From: Trissonchulus latispiculum
Taxonomy: Eukaryota > Nematoda > Enoplea > Enoplida > Ironidae
NCBI GenBank assembly: GCA_030248195.1
Contig: JASAND010012704.1
Coordinates: 1 to 64,000, forward strand
DNA: 64,000 nt
Direction of reading: 5' to 3'
Shown here: one piece after another, positions 22,564 to 34,600 of the stretch
Layout: each line of letters begins with the position of its first letter
Numbering within the stretch: position 1 is the first letter of the stretch
Made by a program: the position numbers and the translations under genes
Notes under the pieces: model-generated
Told to the model about the DNA's origin: nothing
The model's database searches: none
The model's input: the letters and a program-made list of their open reading frames with translations, nothing else

Positions 22564-25500
22564 GTATGTAGGTTTATTTGTTCTTGAAACTTGAACTGAA
22601 AAACCAACGTTTTTATTCCAAATTCAATAACTCACTTATATTGCATTCACGCTTACTGCATATCTGATTTCAATTGCTTGACTTACACACAAAGTATATA
22701 AACTATGTGCAAGAATCGCTCAATGACAATGTCACACCTATGTTCCTTCGATTAATGCTGCATGAATAGGTATTGATCTAATTTATTGCTTGCTGTGAAA
22801 GTGAAGATTTAATTATTGGGATAAATTTTAGGATCCACAGCGTTGAACATTGATGAAGATAATGCAGATGTTTCTGAGGTGTTGACAGAGCTTTGTAAAG
22901 ATCTCTCAGCTGTACTCAGGCAATATGAGTCAGCTTTCAGCAGTATGGAGCTTCCTGTATTCTATGATACCTATTTTAAGATGGACAGCAAACATCTTGC
23001 CGGCCTGTTTATGGTTTACGTGAAACTGTATCAAGTAATATAGCTTTTACCGGTAACTATTGTTGGCATTGATTGAATAGTGGAAGATAGAAGTGAACGA
23101 TACGGGTGCCCTCATTCGTTAGTAGTGAGGGATCTGATTGCCTATTGTCAAGATTGCAAAATTGCGCTGTGCTGTATTAATAGAAGAAGAGTAAGCCACT
23201 AGAGGGGGTTTTTTCGTTGAAATGCGTAACGATGCTCCGACCAGAATACGTGAATGTTTCACAGTTTGTTGGAAGTGGTGTTAGATTTGGCTGATTCAGG
23301 TTTGCTGTTGGCTGGGCTAGCGACCCCAACCATCTCCCCCCCCCCCATCGGGGAAAGCTCAATAATCTAATCGAAGCACCTATGAGTAATGCAATTAAGA
23401 GAAGCTCTCCAATTGCTTACTTTTATTATACTATGGTGCAATTATGCACTCTTGCTCTTATCTTTTAAGCTTTTTCCCACGAGCGCAAGTCTCCGTCTAG
23501 TAGAGACCTTCAATTAGGCCCGCAAGCCCGGCCCGGCCCGGCTCGCGGGCCGGGCCGGGCCTAAGGTGGAACGGGCCGGGCCGGGCCGGGCCGAGGTAGG
23601 AAAAATTTGGGTGCGGACCGGGCCGGGCCGGGCCTAGTACTGGAGCGGGCCGGGCTTCGAGCCGGGCCTGATGTTTTCAGTTAAAAGTTTTGTATTGTTT
23701 TCAATTTTGTCAATTTTTATTAGAAATTATATTAATTTCTAAAAGAAATTTTCTATAGTCAGTGGAATTATATTTCGATTTTTCTTGAATTTCGTAGCTT
23801 TTTGGACGAGCACTGCCGGACTTAGTTAGTGTACTTGTGTTTATATACTATCTCTAAATTGTACATTATCATCCTAAATGCAGTCTTATTTATTTTAATA
23901 CTTTGTATGTATGCTTTCTTCCTAATTTATAGTATATGTCGTGCTTTCGTTGAATCGACGAGCTGAGCAGTGACCTGTTCCCTATTAAGCACAAAGAACC
24001 GAACAGAGGACTGCCCATATTTAATAAAACTATGAGCCTGAGAAATCGCTTAAAATGGTTAAACACGAATAAGTTCCGAAAAACGAAAAATTTTTTGTTC
24101 TGGGCAACGGCAAGAAATTAGTAAAACGGGCCCGGACCGGGCCGGGCCTTACGGGCCGGGCCGGGCCTTACGGGCCGGGCCTAAGTTGGAGCGGGCCGGG
24201 CCGGGCCTGGCCGAGCAGAAATTTTAACGGTCCGGGCCGGACCGGGCCTGAAAATTCAGGCCCGTGAAGGTCTCTACCGTCTAGCTTTGAACGGCTTAAC
24301 AAAAATACCACTTCATAATCAGTTGCCAGTCACTAGTCAGACAGTCATATTCATACGGTATTCATGACAAGACTAATTATAGGACAGCTACAGCATTCTC
24401 CGGGCGCAGCCACTATTGGTTTTACTTGTAATATAGCTTATTATAACTTATTATTATAACTAAGCATCCAAATACATTAATAAACAAAATGTTCGAAAGT
24501 TGCAAACGTGCCCGATTAAAGACGTAAGCCCCTTGCGCTTCAACTAATTAACTGATAAACACTTTTGTACTTTCAAGGCTTGAGGAGCCACTGAGGTTTG
24601 CTTAGACGCAGTTTGTTTCAACAAAGCTGTGAAAGGTTTCCAAATTAAGTTTCACTTTAATTATAAGCTCGATTTATTTCATTTTCAGGCTCTAAAAGTG
24701 ACTACAAATAAACAGCTGGAGACAGCGCTCGAGAAGAAGTTTGACAGTTCCGATGTTCAGGACTCATTTGAAGATGTCATAAGAATTGAGGACAAATGGG
24801 AAAACTTTATCAAAGAAGTTGATAAGAAACTCAATGCTAATCTGAAAAATAGATTTCCTAAAGCAATAGATATAGGTATGAATTACAGCACAAAGCTCAT
24901 CCATCTAGATGATGGTTATTTCAATGACCGCTCTCTTTATCCGAATAAGCTCTAACCCAGACTACAGAGACATAAGGCTGGAATAGCCCTGGCACAATAA
25001 CTAGTTTAATTTTTCTAATATGTCACGATTTTCTCTGAAAGAAACGTCTTCTTAGGGAAATGAAATGTTTTCTTTTTTCCAAAACTTTCCTTCATCTGAT
25101 TTTCCTGGCATGAGCGTATCTGGCTGACAACTATATATATTTAATTTTCTGTATATGTTTATCTGTATTACAACAATATCCTATTGTTTTCTTCAGGTTC
25201 TGTTAATGTGGTTCATGTGGGAACGGAGAAGACTGTAACTCTAGCAGACCTATTTGGGACACAGAAACTGTTGCTGATAATAATGCTTCGATTTTTTGGA
25301 TGACCCCCGTGCATTCAGCACACCAAGGTTGTGCTGGAGCATCAAGCTGAATTTTCTAACAAAAACTGTGCTATTGTAGTTGCCTGTAAGGGTGGGGTTC
25401 AAGGTGGTCTGAAATGGAAGGAAGCGGTCGGACTAGCCGATTTGACGGTTGTAGCTGACAGTGACGAAGAACTGGTTAAGTGAGTGAAAAATCAATCAAA

Positions 25501-26104
25501 ATGTTTAAGTTGTAATTTTTGTAATTGCAACTGTACAGTTAATTTCCCACTTAAGAAATTTGCTAATTTGGAAGACTATAACTTACAAGTAGCTGTGTAA
25601 TTCATTTTTAGAATATGTATTTAATGTTAGGGCTATGTTGAATTTATGCTATATCAGCAAGCAACGACCATCCAAGTAGTTAAAATTCTTATGTCAATAG
25701 GTAGGTTATACAGACTTGTTTTCCTCTGCGCAATTTTGGTTAAATTCATTTTAACGATTTTGACGAATTGTGTCAAACTAAACCCCCTGAAACAGTGATT
25801 GATGATTCCTGTAGTAAATAGTGCTTTGCTTTCTATGTAATATTATTATAGTGCCATGCAATTGCGACGATCAGTTTGGAATACTTGTCGACCATGGTAT
25901 ATCAAGGAAAATATTGCCCCTATGATGGTTCGAAACATACATCCTTCCACAATATTTATTCCGGACAATATTCATGATATTCATCAAATGGGTGGTGATT
26001 TTATAATCAATAGAAATGGCGATATCATGTATTATCATCAAACCACAACCTCAACGGATCGGCCAAGTCCCCAGCACATCCTTGAATCACTGTCTGGAAA
26101 TTAG
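22521..26104 (+). CDS. SELENOL: Selenoprotein L-like thioredoxin-fold protein (UGA read as Sec)
   Basis: Five exons (22521-22563, 22832-23034, 24689-24875, 25197-25479, 25852-26104) join in frame into 322 residues if the single in-frame TGA at 25301-25303 is read as selenocysteine. Residues 1-145 are charged and helical. Residues 146-322 form a peroxiredoxin-like thioredoxin fold with beta strand KLLLIIMLRFFG, then Sec180-Pro-Pro-Cys183 at the expected redox site, and GGDFIINRNGDIMYYH (286-301) followed by TSTDRP, a conserved C-terminal block of SelL/PRXL2-type proteins. A SECIS lies 128 bases after the stop. SelL described elsewhere has U-x-x-U; here the second position is Cys. The function is unproven but probably thiol redox. 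The start is the first in-frame ATG before exon 1's donor; a further upstream exon cannot be excluded. A nonsense mutation is unlikely because the frame stays intact for 142 residues beyond the TGA. Confidence 0.93.
22832..23034 (+). CDS. SELENOL: SelL-like exon 2
   Basis: Acceptor TTTTAG ends at 22831; donor GTAATA after CAA. Encodes helical residues including LTELCKDLSAVLRQYESAF. Confidence 0.88.
23501..24276. mobile_element. hAT-like element with GGGCC-repeat ends
   Basis: The ends TAGAGACCTTCA and TGAAGGTCTCTA are inverted and flanked by exact 8-bp copies CCGTCTAG (23493-23500, 24277-24284). Both ends carry arrays of GGGCCGGGCC units, while the 450-base middle is AT-rich and non-coding. 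It lies in intron 2 of the selenoprotein gene. Confidence 0.88.
24689..24875 (+). CDS. SELENOL: SelL-like exon 3
   Basis: Acceptor TTTCAG, donor GTATGA. Encodes a charged helical stretch ending at KAIDIG. Confidence 0.9.
25197..25479 (+). CDS. SELENOL: SelL-like exon 4, containing the Sec codon
   Basis: Acceptor CTTCAG, donor GTGAGT. TGA at 25301-25303 is in frame between FFG and PPC. The frame continues through NCAIVVACKGG to the donor. Confidence 0.93.
25316..25336 (+). promoter_or_regulatory. Stem-loop just downstream of the Sec codon
   Basis: CAGCACA and TGTGCTG form a perfect 7-bp stem with a 7-base loop, starting 12 bases after the UGA. Hairpins at about this distance stimulate UGA redefinition in some selenoprotein mRNAs (for example SELENON). 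The role here is inferred. Confidence 0.45.
25852..26104 (+). CDS. SELENOL: SelL-like exon 5 (last)
   Basis: Acceptor ATTATAG; ends at TAG 26102-26104. Encodes GGDFIINRNGDIMYYHQ, the conserved C-terminal block. Confidence 0.93.
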
Positions 26105-26231
26105 TGCCGGAACACTTTTCCTTTTCGTATCTAATTCCGATGCATTTTGTTAACTTGCGCTTGCGTTTTTATTTGGTGTTTGCGAAACTTTTATTAGCAC
26201 TGTACTTTTTGAGCACCTAAACCTATCCTTT

Positions 26232-26287
26232 GTTGCGTTATGATGGCAAGTGCTTAAATATGACGGCACTTGTCTGATGTGTGCAGC
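26232..26287 (+). promoter_or_regulatory. SECIS element
   Basis: The lower stem GTTGCG (26232-26237) pairs with TGCAGC (26282-26287). A 3x3 internal loop precedes the non-Watson-Crick core: ATGA at 26240-26243 opposite TGAT at 26275-26278. The upper 9-bp stem GGCAAGTGC (26245-26253) pairs with GCACTTGTC (26266-26274). The 12-base apical loop carries AA at 26256-26257. Spacing ATGA-N12-AA-N18-GA fits the eukaryotic SECIS pattern. It sits in the 3' UTR of the UGA-containing gene, where SBP2 and eEFSec would be recruited. Confidence 0.92.
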
Positions 26288-26289
26288 TA

Positions 26290-27700
26290 CAGGATTCAGT
26301 GCGGAAACATTGTGCAATAGTTAATTTTAAAACTGATTATGATCATTAGGCTTTTTATGATCATCATACATAAAGTAAATTTGCATTTATTTATTTTAGT
26401 TTGTCACATTTTAGGGCCAGCAATAAGAACTAAAGCATAGCACTAACTAAAGCGTACTAGCATAACTAAAGCGAAATACCAATCTTCAAGGAAATACCAC
26501 TTTAAATTGATAAATACGAGCCTACATACCGTTACCAAGAGTACATATGTAATTTATAGGGGGATCACTGGGGTTCAGTCCAATTTGCGGGAGGGTTGCG
26601 GCTAATGTTGTGCACCGGCCCTGTCTAGACCGGCTGGCCGGCGGCTTATAATACATGGAGTATGACTTCGGCCGGTTACCGGCCGGCCCATTTGTTTATT
26701 AAATAGGCCGGCCGGCCGGCCTGTTCTCGATCACTATCACTCAATTCCGATGATGCATTCGTTTTATCGCTCATCAACTCAAACCCAGGAACGTGAAAAC
26801 ATTTATGCAAACTTTAGTGGTGGACTCAGAACAAATAAGAGCGTGTGCCATGACACTTTGGGATCAGTTCTCCGTCCTCAGAGTCCAACATATATTATCA
26901 TCGCAACTCGCTGAGTTGTGACAAAGTGATAGCAATGGCGTCTATCTACTGGGTGGGTGGTATATACACATTCCATTTGGAGTGGATAAGAGCCAGCTAG
27001 ACTAAGTGCCATTTTTTGTATAAATAAAGCAAATAACAGATAATTAAATCACAATTTAATAAATAACACACAAAGGCAGATAAATATAGCACAACTAAAA
27101 AAATTCGCAAGAAATTCAAGGTTATTTTAGTGGTTCAAAGGTGATATCGAAAATCGGGGCTCTGTCATTTTTGTCATTTGTTTATTTAAGTTCCCCCGGA
27201 ATGAATTGGTATGTAATTTCAGATGGATTGGATCGACTACCAGAATTACATGGACCGAAAATTTGTTTTGCTTTCAAAAAGTCTAAATTATTAATGGAAT
27301 ATTATTGAACAGAAAAGTCAGGTTTAACAATTAGCTGTCTGCCTGCAGATGTTTACATTGAGGTTGTCCCAATTTTTGAGCTTTAATTACACTTGGCAAA
27401 AGGCACCAATTTTTGTAATTACATATTAAAACCTGTTCAACAAATTTGTTGATTGCCTATAATTTGTTCTCTCATTCAGATTTTCACAGTTGTTCGACTT
27501 GATTAAACATCAAAATTTTTGCGTTATTTAATTAATATTAGCTTTTGTACACTTCCTGATTGGATAATCTCTACACGCAAGTGGAACCGAATTACGCCAG
27601 ACAAGTCCAATTAATGTTTCAATTGGATTGCGTAAGCCGGATTTGTGAGGATTTCAAAAACATTAACTAAAGCGTTATTAAATTTTAAATAACAGACAGA
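26290..27700. other. Intergenic region between the selenoprotein and mucin-like genes
   Basis: Contains a GGCCGGCC-rich block at 26617-26720 resembling the ends of the hAT-like elements, and an AATAAA at 27023-27028. No closer canonical poly(A) signal for the selenoprotein gene was seen. No gene is visible. Confidence 0.5.
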
Positions 27701-27703
27701 ACA

Positions 27704-27710
27704 TATATAA
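27704..27710 (+). promoter_or_regulatory. TATA box of the mucin-like gene
   Basis: TATATAA lies about 85 bases before a good splice donor (GTAAGTAAG at 27792). A 5' UTR exon of roughly 27735-27791 would splice to the acceptor TTGCAG at 28567, 17 bases before the ATG. Confidence 0.55.
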
Positions 27711-28584
27711 GTGGCTGCATAAAAGCAAAATATCATCAGTAGCAAGATAACATACGATCAACGATTGCCAACTTTTGCTAACCTGTTGACTGTAAGTAAG
27801 TGCTATTAGTAATGTAAAAGGATAGCAACCATAATTATTTCATAGCCCATCCAGCTCAAGTTATTACTCAAATACTATTACTCAAATATTCCATTTATTT
27901 TCCAACAATGCACTACTAGTTCACACCTTTGGCTTTGGCTTTACCGTACCCATTTTTCTTAGTTGGTTCGTGTACTATAATTGGTACATTACCAGGTACG
28001 ACTATTACATGAGTTGGATAGAATGAGATTTGTTTTTAGTCTTTTTTAGTCTTTTTAGTTTTAGCTGTAGAAGAAAACGCCTTAACTGCTTCAAAAGATA
28101 AAATGTGACATCCTAAGATAACGCAGGCTTTTCAATGACTTGTTTTATCATAAAGTGTATATCACCACGATCGGATTATTAAAGAACCACTGTTGGGATT
28201 GGCTGCCTTATTGGAGGAATAGCATTGTTAAGATTTCAGCTTTATAGATTTTCAGGACTGATAGAAAAACGGCAAATAACGCAACACATTTGTGCTAACA
28301 GCTAACAATAATTTTGTTGGTGTTATACACAGCTACTTCAAAGCTCATCACATTTTGAGATTTGGCTTCTACGCTCATCAATTCTAAACTTGACTTGTTT
28401 GCTAACCTTGACTTACAAGTAGCCATAATCGCCTCGCCATAGGATACAAAATCTGCTTTTCTTGACATATCGTAGTCAGCAAGTTACCCTATACTAGTCT
28501 TGGACATGATCAACCCATACTCGTTCCAATTATGACTTTTAGGTACTTTGATTTTTTTCTATTGCAGGAAATACATACTCCAGA

Positions 28585-28697
28585 ATGATTGTTACCTTGA
28601 CTGTTTGTCTTGCTACGTTGGCAGCTCTGTCGACTGGAAAAACATATGATGATGTTCGTGCATGCCACAAGGCTGCATTGGAAACGTGCAAAGCCAA
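28585..28697 (+). CDS. Mucin-like gene, coding exon 1 (signal peptide)
   Basis: ATG at 28585 follows the acceptor at 28567. Encodes the signal peptide and the first two mature cysteines; donor GTAAGC. Confidence 0.82.
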
Positions 28698-31600
28698 GTA
28701 AGCAGAAGACCTGATCTCAACATTAAACTTTGAAAGTTTATATTTTGGGTTACGCCGTTGCTGTGATTAGCCATTTTGGCTTGACTGCCAGGAAAAAAAC
28801 TTGAAATTACTCAAACGCCGTTTGCACCAAATGATTATCAATTTGCCAATCATTTGCTCATCTGCAGATCAATTGATCATATTAACAAGTGCTAATCTTG
28901 AACAATTTCTGCCCAGCAGCTCCTTTACAGCTAATCTGATTAGAAAGTAATTAACAGATCATTAGCTTAGCGGTTGCTTTACTACTGGTTAGCAGGACCA
29001 AAAATGACCAATGAAAGGCTGGATTTTTGGATTTGAACGAATCACCAAACCAATCACCAATGGTGATTTTCTGTCATTTTATCTTGTGATAGCAAAATCG
29101 AAACTCATATATGTAATCACTTGCCTAAGTTTTTCCGAGAGCATACATACGTCAACAATTTTGATATCGGAAAGCCTTTTATGCGCAGTGGAACAAGTTT
29201 TGAAGAATCCGTCGAAGCTTTGTTTCAGATATTTCCAAATTGTTTAAAATCTCTGGCTAATTTTGAAAGTGGCTTCACCCGGTTAATATTCAGCGTCGCA
29301 ATATTTTTATGCGGTTTATTGCTTTCTAATTAATAATTGCAAGGCGGGGAACTTCTAATTGCCCTCACAACAACCTCACTCTCACGGTATGGCAAAACAA
29401 AGTACTAATTTCTAAAAAAGCAGGAACTTGATTGTAAATCCTCCTCGAGAGTAGGACTGCATATTTGACTGTTTATGTTGATCAATTAATTAGCATCTGC
29501 TTAGCAGCTGGTTAACTTAATCAGATTTGGTACAAAGTAGTTTGGCAGTTTCTAAACAAGCAGTTGCTTAGCTTGCAATTAGCTAATCATTTCTGATGTG
29601 GGCACAAACACTGTGAAGGTGAAGGCACTATATGAGGTCTATTCAATGCTGCTCTCCGCAGTCCATCTCAAATGCTCCCAGATCCGATGAGACAAGATCA
29701 GATTCCCTTGCTACTCCTATTTGCTAATCACATTTAGTGCAAGGCAGTGTTAAAAATACCAACTTCCGTTTGCCGTGCAATCTAATACCTTGTACTTGTA
29801 GTCAATAGTCATCATAGCTTCCTTTCATCAACAAGCTACAACCAGCAGGCCAGTCTACCCCCATAGTGCTACGCCCCAGTTGCATTAGCCATGGGGCGTA
29901 ACGACAAACCAAATTTGCTCGAAGACCACGGTCTGGCTTTGAATAATTGCATGCTTGCCGAGTCACGGACACCCGTTAGCTCCATTCAAAGGTCGTTGAG
30001 CAGCCAACTCGTTCAAAATCTAGGATAAAACAATAACAATTTAGGTACCAGTCCTACACAAGATGAACAAAACTTCAAACATATGTGTGTAAAGATAAGT
30101 AAAAGATTTTAGCAGCAGCAGTTTATAGGTAAACCATTGTCCTGCCAACTTTATGCTTTTCTTCTTTTAACTTTCTACTTCTGTTACGGTTTTTCTTATA
30201 GTATTAAGTGCGTATAAATATCTGCATGGGCACATGGAGCAGACAAATTCAACCTTTTTCCAAATTAACAGGCTCTTTCTGTATTTCTATGCTCTAATTC
30301 AGATCTACTAAAGGAGAATACGATTGCTTCAAAGCACAGGAAGCGGCATTTGATGCGGCAATTCCGGAATTCACAGCTTGCCTGGGGAAAAAGAAACAGG
30401 ATCCTAATCAGTAAGAAGCAGAAGCGTAGAAGCGTATTTTTTTACAGTTTAAGCCTTAAGCAACGGTTATCGAGCATTTTTTGTTGAGGAGAATTTTTGT
30501 CTTTTGCGTTGCCTATGAATAAAAAATTTTTGTCTCCTATTTGGCAGCAAAGCTGCTTTTCTAATAACTCGACATCGTTGATTTCAAAAATCGATTAATG
30601 GATTCGATCATTTGATTAGTCAGTAGATTGGATCAATCAATATTGGTCAAACGTTTTGTCTGATTTTCCTGAAAAGTCGCCAAGGGTAATACGGTTAATT
30701 CAGGGGTGCTATCTAATTTCCAATCTGTTGTCAAAATTTTGTACCTAAATCCAGAACTGTGCCCACAAAGCTGAATTTCATCGATTTTCAAAAATTCGAA
30801 CTAACATGACTCGAATAAATCAAACTCGACTTGGTCATGGAAAATTGAAATCTACATTTCGTAGTGCAAACTTCAAATCGGAGCTCCCAAATTACCCTGT
30901 AAGGCTAGTTTCTACGAAACTCGGAGACAAAAATGTTTTGATCGTTCGAATGTGCTGATTGATCGGATCGATTTTTCTAATCGGTAGTTCAGTGCATTTC
31001 TGTTTGCTTCTCGTCTTTATGCCATAGAGGGAGAAAAATTTACAAACAGAAGAACTAAATTAAAGAAGAAAGAAAGTTGCACACCACCAGGCGCCCGAAA
31101 AAAACGGACACCCGGTGGGACTGTCTTGAATTGATTTGACCATAGTTGATAAAGGAAGAGTGAGACACTGGGCTCTTCCTAGTGCTTTAAGCTTGCAAGA
31201 TCCTCAGCACATTAAGGCCGAAATCTCGGTGGGGGATACCACTTTATTATTTATCTATCATGCGAGGCTCTTGTGAGACCAAGAGTACATAATACATAAG
31301 AGTATGACAAGCTTCATACGCTATGCATTACTAGCCTGTAGCGCATAGCGTATGAGGTATGACGCTTTTCGTACTCTTATGTATTATGTACTCTTGGTGA
31401 GACGGGCAGGATAGTCACAAAACAAAGTTAGCAGTATTCTGGCCCAAAACACTACGACGTATTAAACTAAAAATATATCCAGAATCTCTGTAAAGGAATC
31501 TCGCTCTGTTTGGGCACTACTTGTCATTTTGCAATATTCATATACACTTCATTACATTATTTAGTACTAACGTATAGGTGTGAGCTAGCGGAAAAGCCCC

Positions 31601-34600
31601 GAGGAGAACAGAGAAGAAGAAGCAAAGACCAAGAGGGAACTTTCTTTAAATGCTTGGAAACCGAAGAAGATGCTTGCTCAAGCGAGTACGTTTATGCAGC
31701 TTGAAGAATGGTATTACAACAAGTAACACTGCTTTTATAATCTTTCTTTAATACATTTTCAATGCTCAAAGCAGGCTTTGTATTACACTAGTTCCTATGA
31801 ATTAGCAGCAGCAGTAAAGCTTACTGATTACTAGTATATATGATGCGAGTACAAATCAGACCTTTAATCCTAAATTTCTTTATTTTGCTTTTCCCAGTTG
31901 TCCAAAACTAAACAAGAGAGACAGCAGGAAATGGAATGCATGTTGGAGAAGGACTAATCGCAGAGCAGCCAGAGATGTCATAAAATGCTTACCTCGTGAA
32001 GCCCGCAAAGATTGGAGGTACAATTTTTCTGTTTAGTTTTACTGTGAAATTTAAAATTATTGTTATTAATATATACATATGCCGTGCCCAAACACCGATT
32101 TTTCTCAAACCTAGTTTGGGCAGCATTTTGCGCAAACCCCTGTCTGGGCAAAATTTTGATATCTATACATAATAGTTAGGGCAACCGGTTTGCCCAGGCT
32201 CCGGTCGGTGCAAAACTAAGCTTTGTCTTGACCTAACATATGAAAATGTTTATTTAATTAAGCAGCATTCAACGCTAATAGCAATATTCAGTACTCTTTT
32301 GTCCTCTGAAACAACAGTGTTTTGTTTTCACATCTTTCTCAAAGGTTTCATTTTGAAAAACAAACCAGAATCGTAAGAAATTTTTGAAAGATTAGTGCTG
32401 AAAATGGGGATTTTTTAACAAGTAGAGAATCGAGAAATTCTCTCAAAAATGATCCAGATCTTTGAACAAATTTTAAGCAGTGATTTGTCGGAAAAAACCG
32501 AATCAGGAAAGGTGGAACGATTGATAAGAGAAAATAGAAACTATAACCTAGTCGACGATATGACTTTATGACGACAAAATTTAACGAAAAAATGTTTTCA
32601 TATATTGCTCAATGGTTTCATTTTGCTTTCCATCTACATTTATCTGTCTGACCAGAGGTGGTGCCAATTCTGATTGTGTTTGACAAACACTGCAGTGAAC
32701 CAGGCAGGTCCGGATAGAGCAGCACTGTAAAAACCAGGGAAAGGGCCAGGGGTGATCCAAGGATGCACTCACCCTGGAAGGTCAGCAGGAAGAACCCGGG
32801 CGAGACTGATATCCGGACAGCAGTGCAGGAGAGGCCGGGACCAGGAGATCACAGCAAGGCGGAGTAGACCGGGATCGAGAGATCACGGCAAGGCAGTACC
32901 AAAAGACGCAGAACAGACGGAGAGAGCAGCAGAGAAGCAGAGCCTGAAGGCGACTCGATCTAGAACTGAATCAAATGGATGAAAACCTTGTCGGTTTTAA
33001 CCCGAATTCAGTGATATTAACTGGATTTCGTAGAGACAGAAGTTTGCGGAAATTTGACTAAGAGGTACATTTTAGCTTCTGAAAGGCGAACTCAGGTTTT
33101 AGGTGCACAACAAAAAATTGATGCAAAATGAAGCAAAATAGGCAGTTGTTCCGGCTTTCTTGGACAATTCTAAGCATTTTTGGCGGGGTTTTAGAAACAA
33201 TTCACAAGATAAACAAATCGTAAAAGGCGATAACTTCGCGAAAACGTGAAAGAATACAGTTTTCGGTGAAAGAATGGCAAGAATTTTGAGAAGGGATTTT
33301 CAACAAAAATTACCCACCAATGACAAGAGCTCCCGGATTTCCTTCTCAGGAAATCCTGGGAAATCCAGCTAATATCAACCGATATTAGCACATATACAGC
33401 AAAAGCAATTAGAGAAACAATTCAAAGAAACTAAGGCGGGTAGATGCCTGACTTTAACGTAGCTCTCAGCCTTGTCGAGAAGGGGATCCATAGATCCTTT
33501 TTGGACTATTTTTTAAACTCGCACTTTACAAAGATAGTGAATCAAAGCCTAGAGGATAGTGGGTTCGCTTAACCTAGAGGGGAACAGACTGAAACGGGTT
33601 TCTGAAACCAACCTGTTTTGGATCAACCAGCCCCCCAGGTGTACCGAAATTCCAACCTAGGGTCCAGAATGGGAGAAAATTTTGGGGAGGGTATCCTATT
33701 TTGGGAGAGGCTAGTACCTCTCCCAACCAACTCATCTCATGGGGTTTCTGTGACGTAGAATTCCCCCAAAAGTCTCAGAAACAGAGCGACCGTTCGCTAG
33801 CACACCAAGTCACAGACAGATTTGAAATTTGAAGTTTGTTCCTCAGAATTTTGAGTTTCTTGCAATCATCTGATGATGATTGGCTGCTTTTGCTTTTGCT
33901 ATCTGTCATTGGTTCATTTCTTGGGAAGAAGACTCCGCCTCTGCCCAAGTCCCTTTAGACATTTCACCTGGGCAATCCATCACCCAGGTTACGTAACTCC
34001 TTGAGTCCTGGGGTTGAGTTTCATGTAGACTCAAGTACCCCTAATGCCACATCTATAAGATTTTATTCCGCTTTTGTTTCGAAGTAGCTTTGTCCCGAAA
34101 TCCAATTCTATAACTTCCCTGCTGCGCAAGTCTGGCATTGGGAAGCGAAAGGAGAGCCGAATATGAAGAAAACAATGGATGTAGAAGAAGAAGAATCGAA
34201 ATGCTCAGAGGAGGCCAATAGCCCAAGATGAACTATAGGGGATACCTAGCTAAGGTTGAAGTTTTGCACAGAACTTCAATTAGCCATGATTCCATGACTG
34301 AAAGACCAACAATGTTAACCAATTAAAATTCTTAATATTTAAACAGAGGGGAACTTGTGCACTTATTTCTTCAGAGGGGTTCCCCTCTTCTATGACTTAT
34401 GCGTCCACTGTTGGTCAGTTAGGGAGAGCTTTCCTCACATACTGTCACACTCACATCTTTCACACACAAAACTCTAGCGAGACTCAGACTGGAGGGGATC
34501 CGTGACTGAAACCTATAAGTATGCTGCTGCAGATTGAAAGTGGTTAAAGACTGACGGATTCTCAACTTCAGGTGAGGGAATTTAAAAATAACATTAATAC

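Noticed and set aside
25301..25303. TGA as a premature stop, making the gene a pseudogene
   Set aside because: The frame is intact on both sides, splice sites are good, the TGA sits exactly at the redox position, and a SECIS follows.
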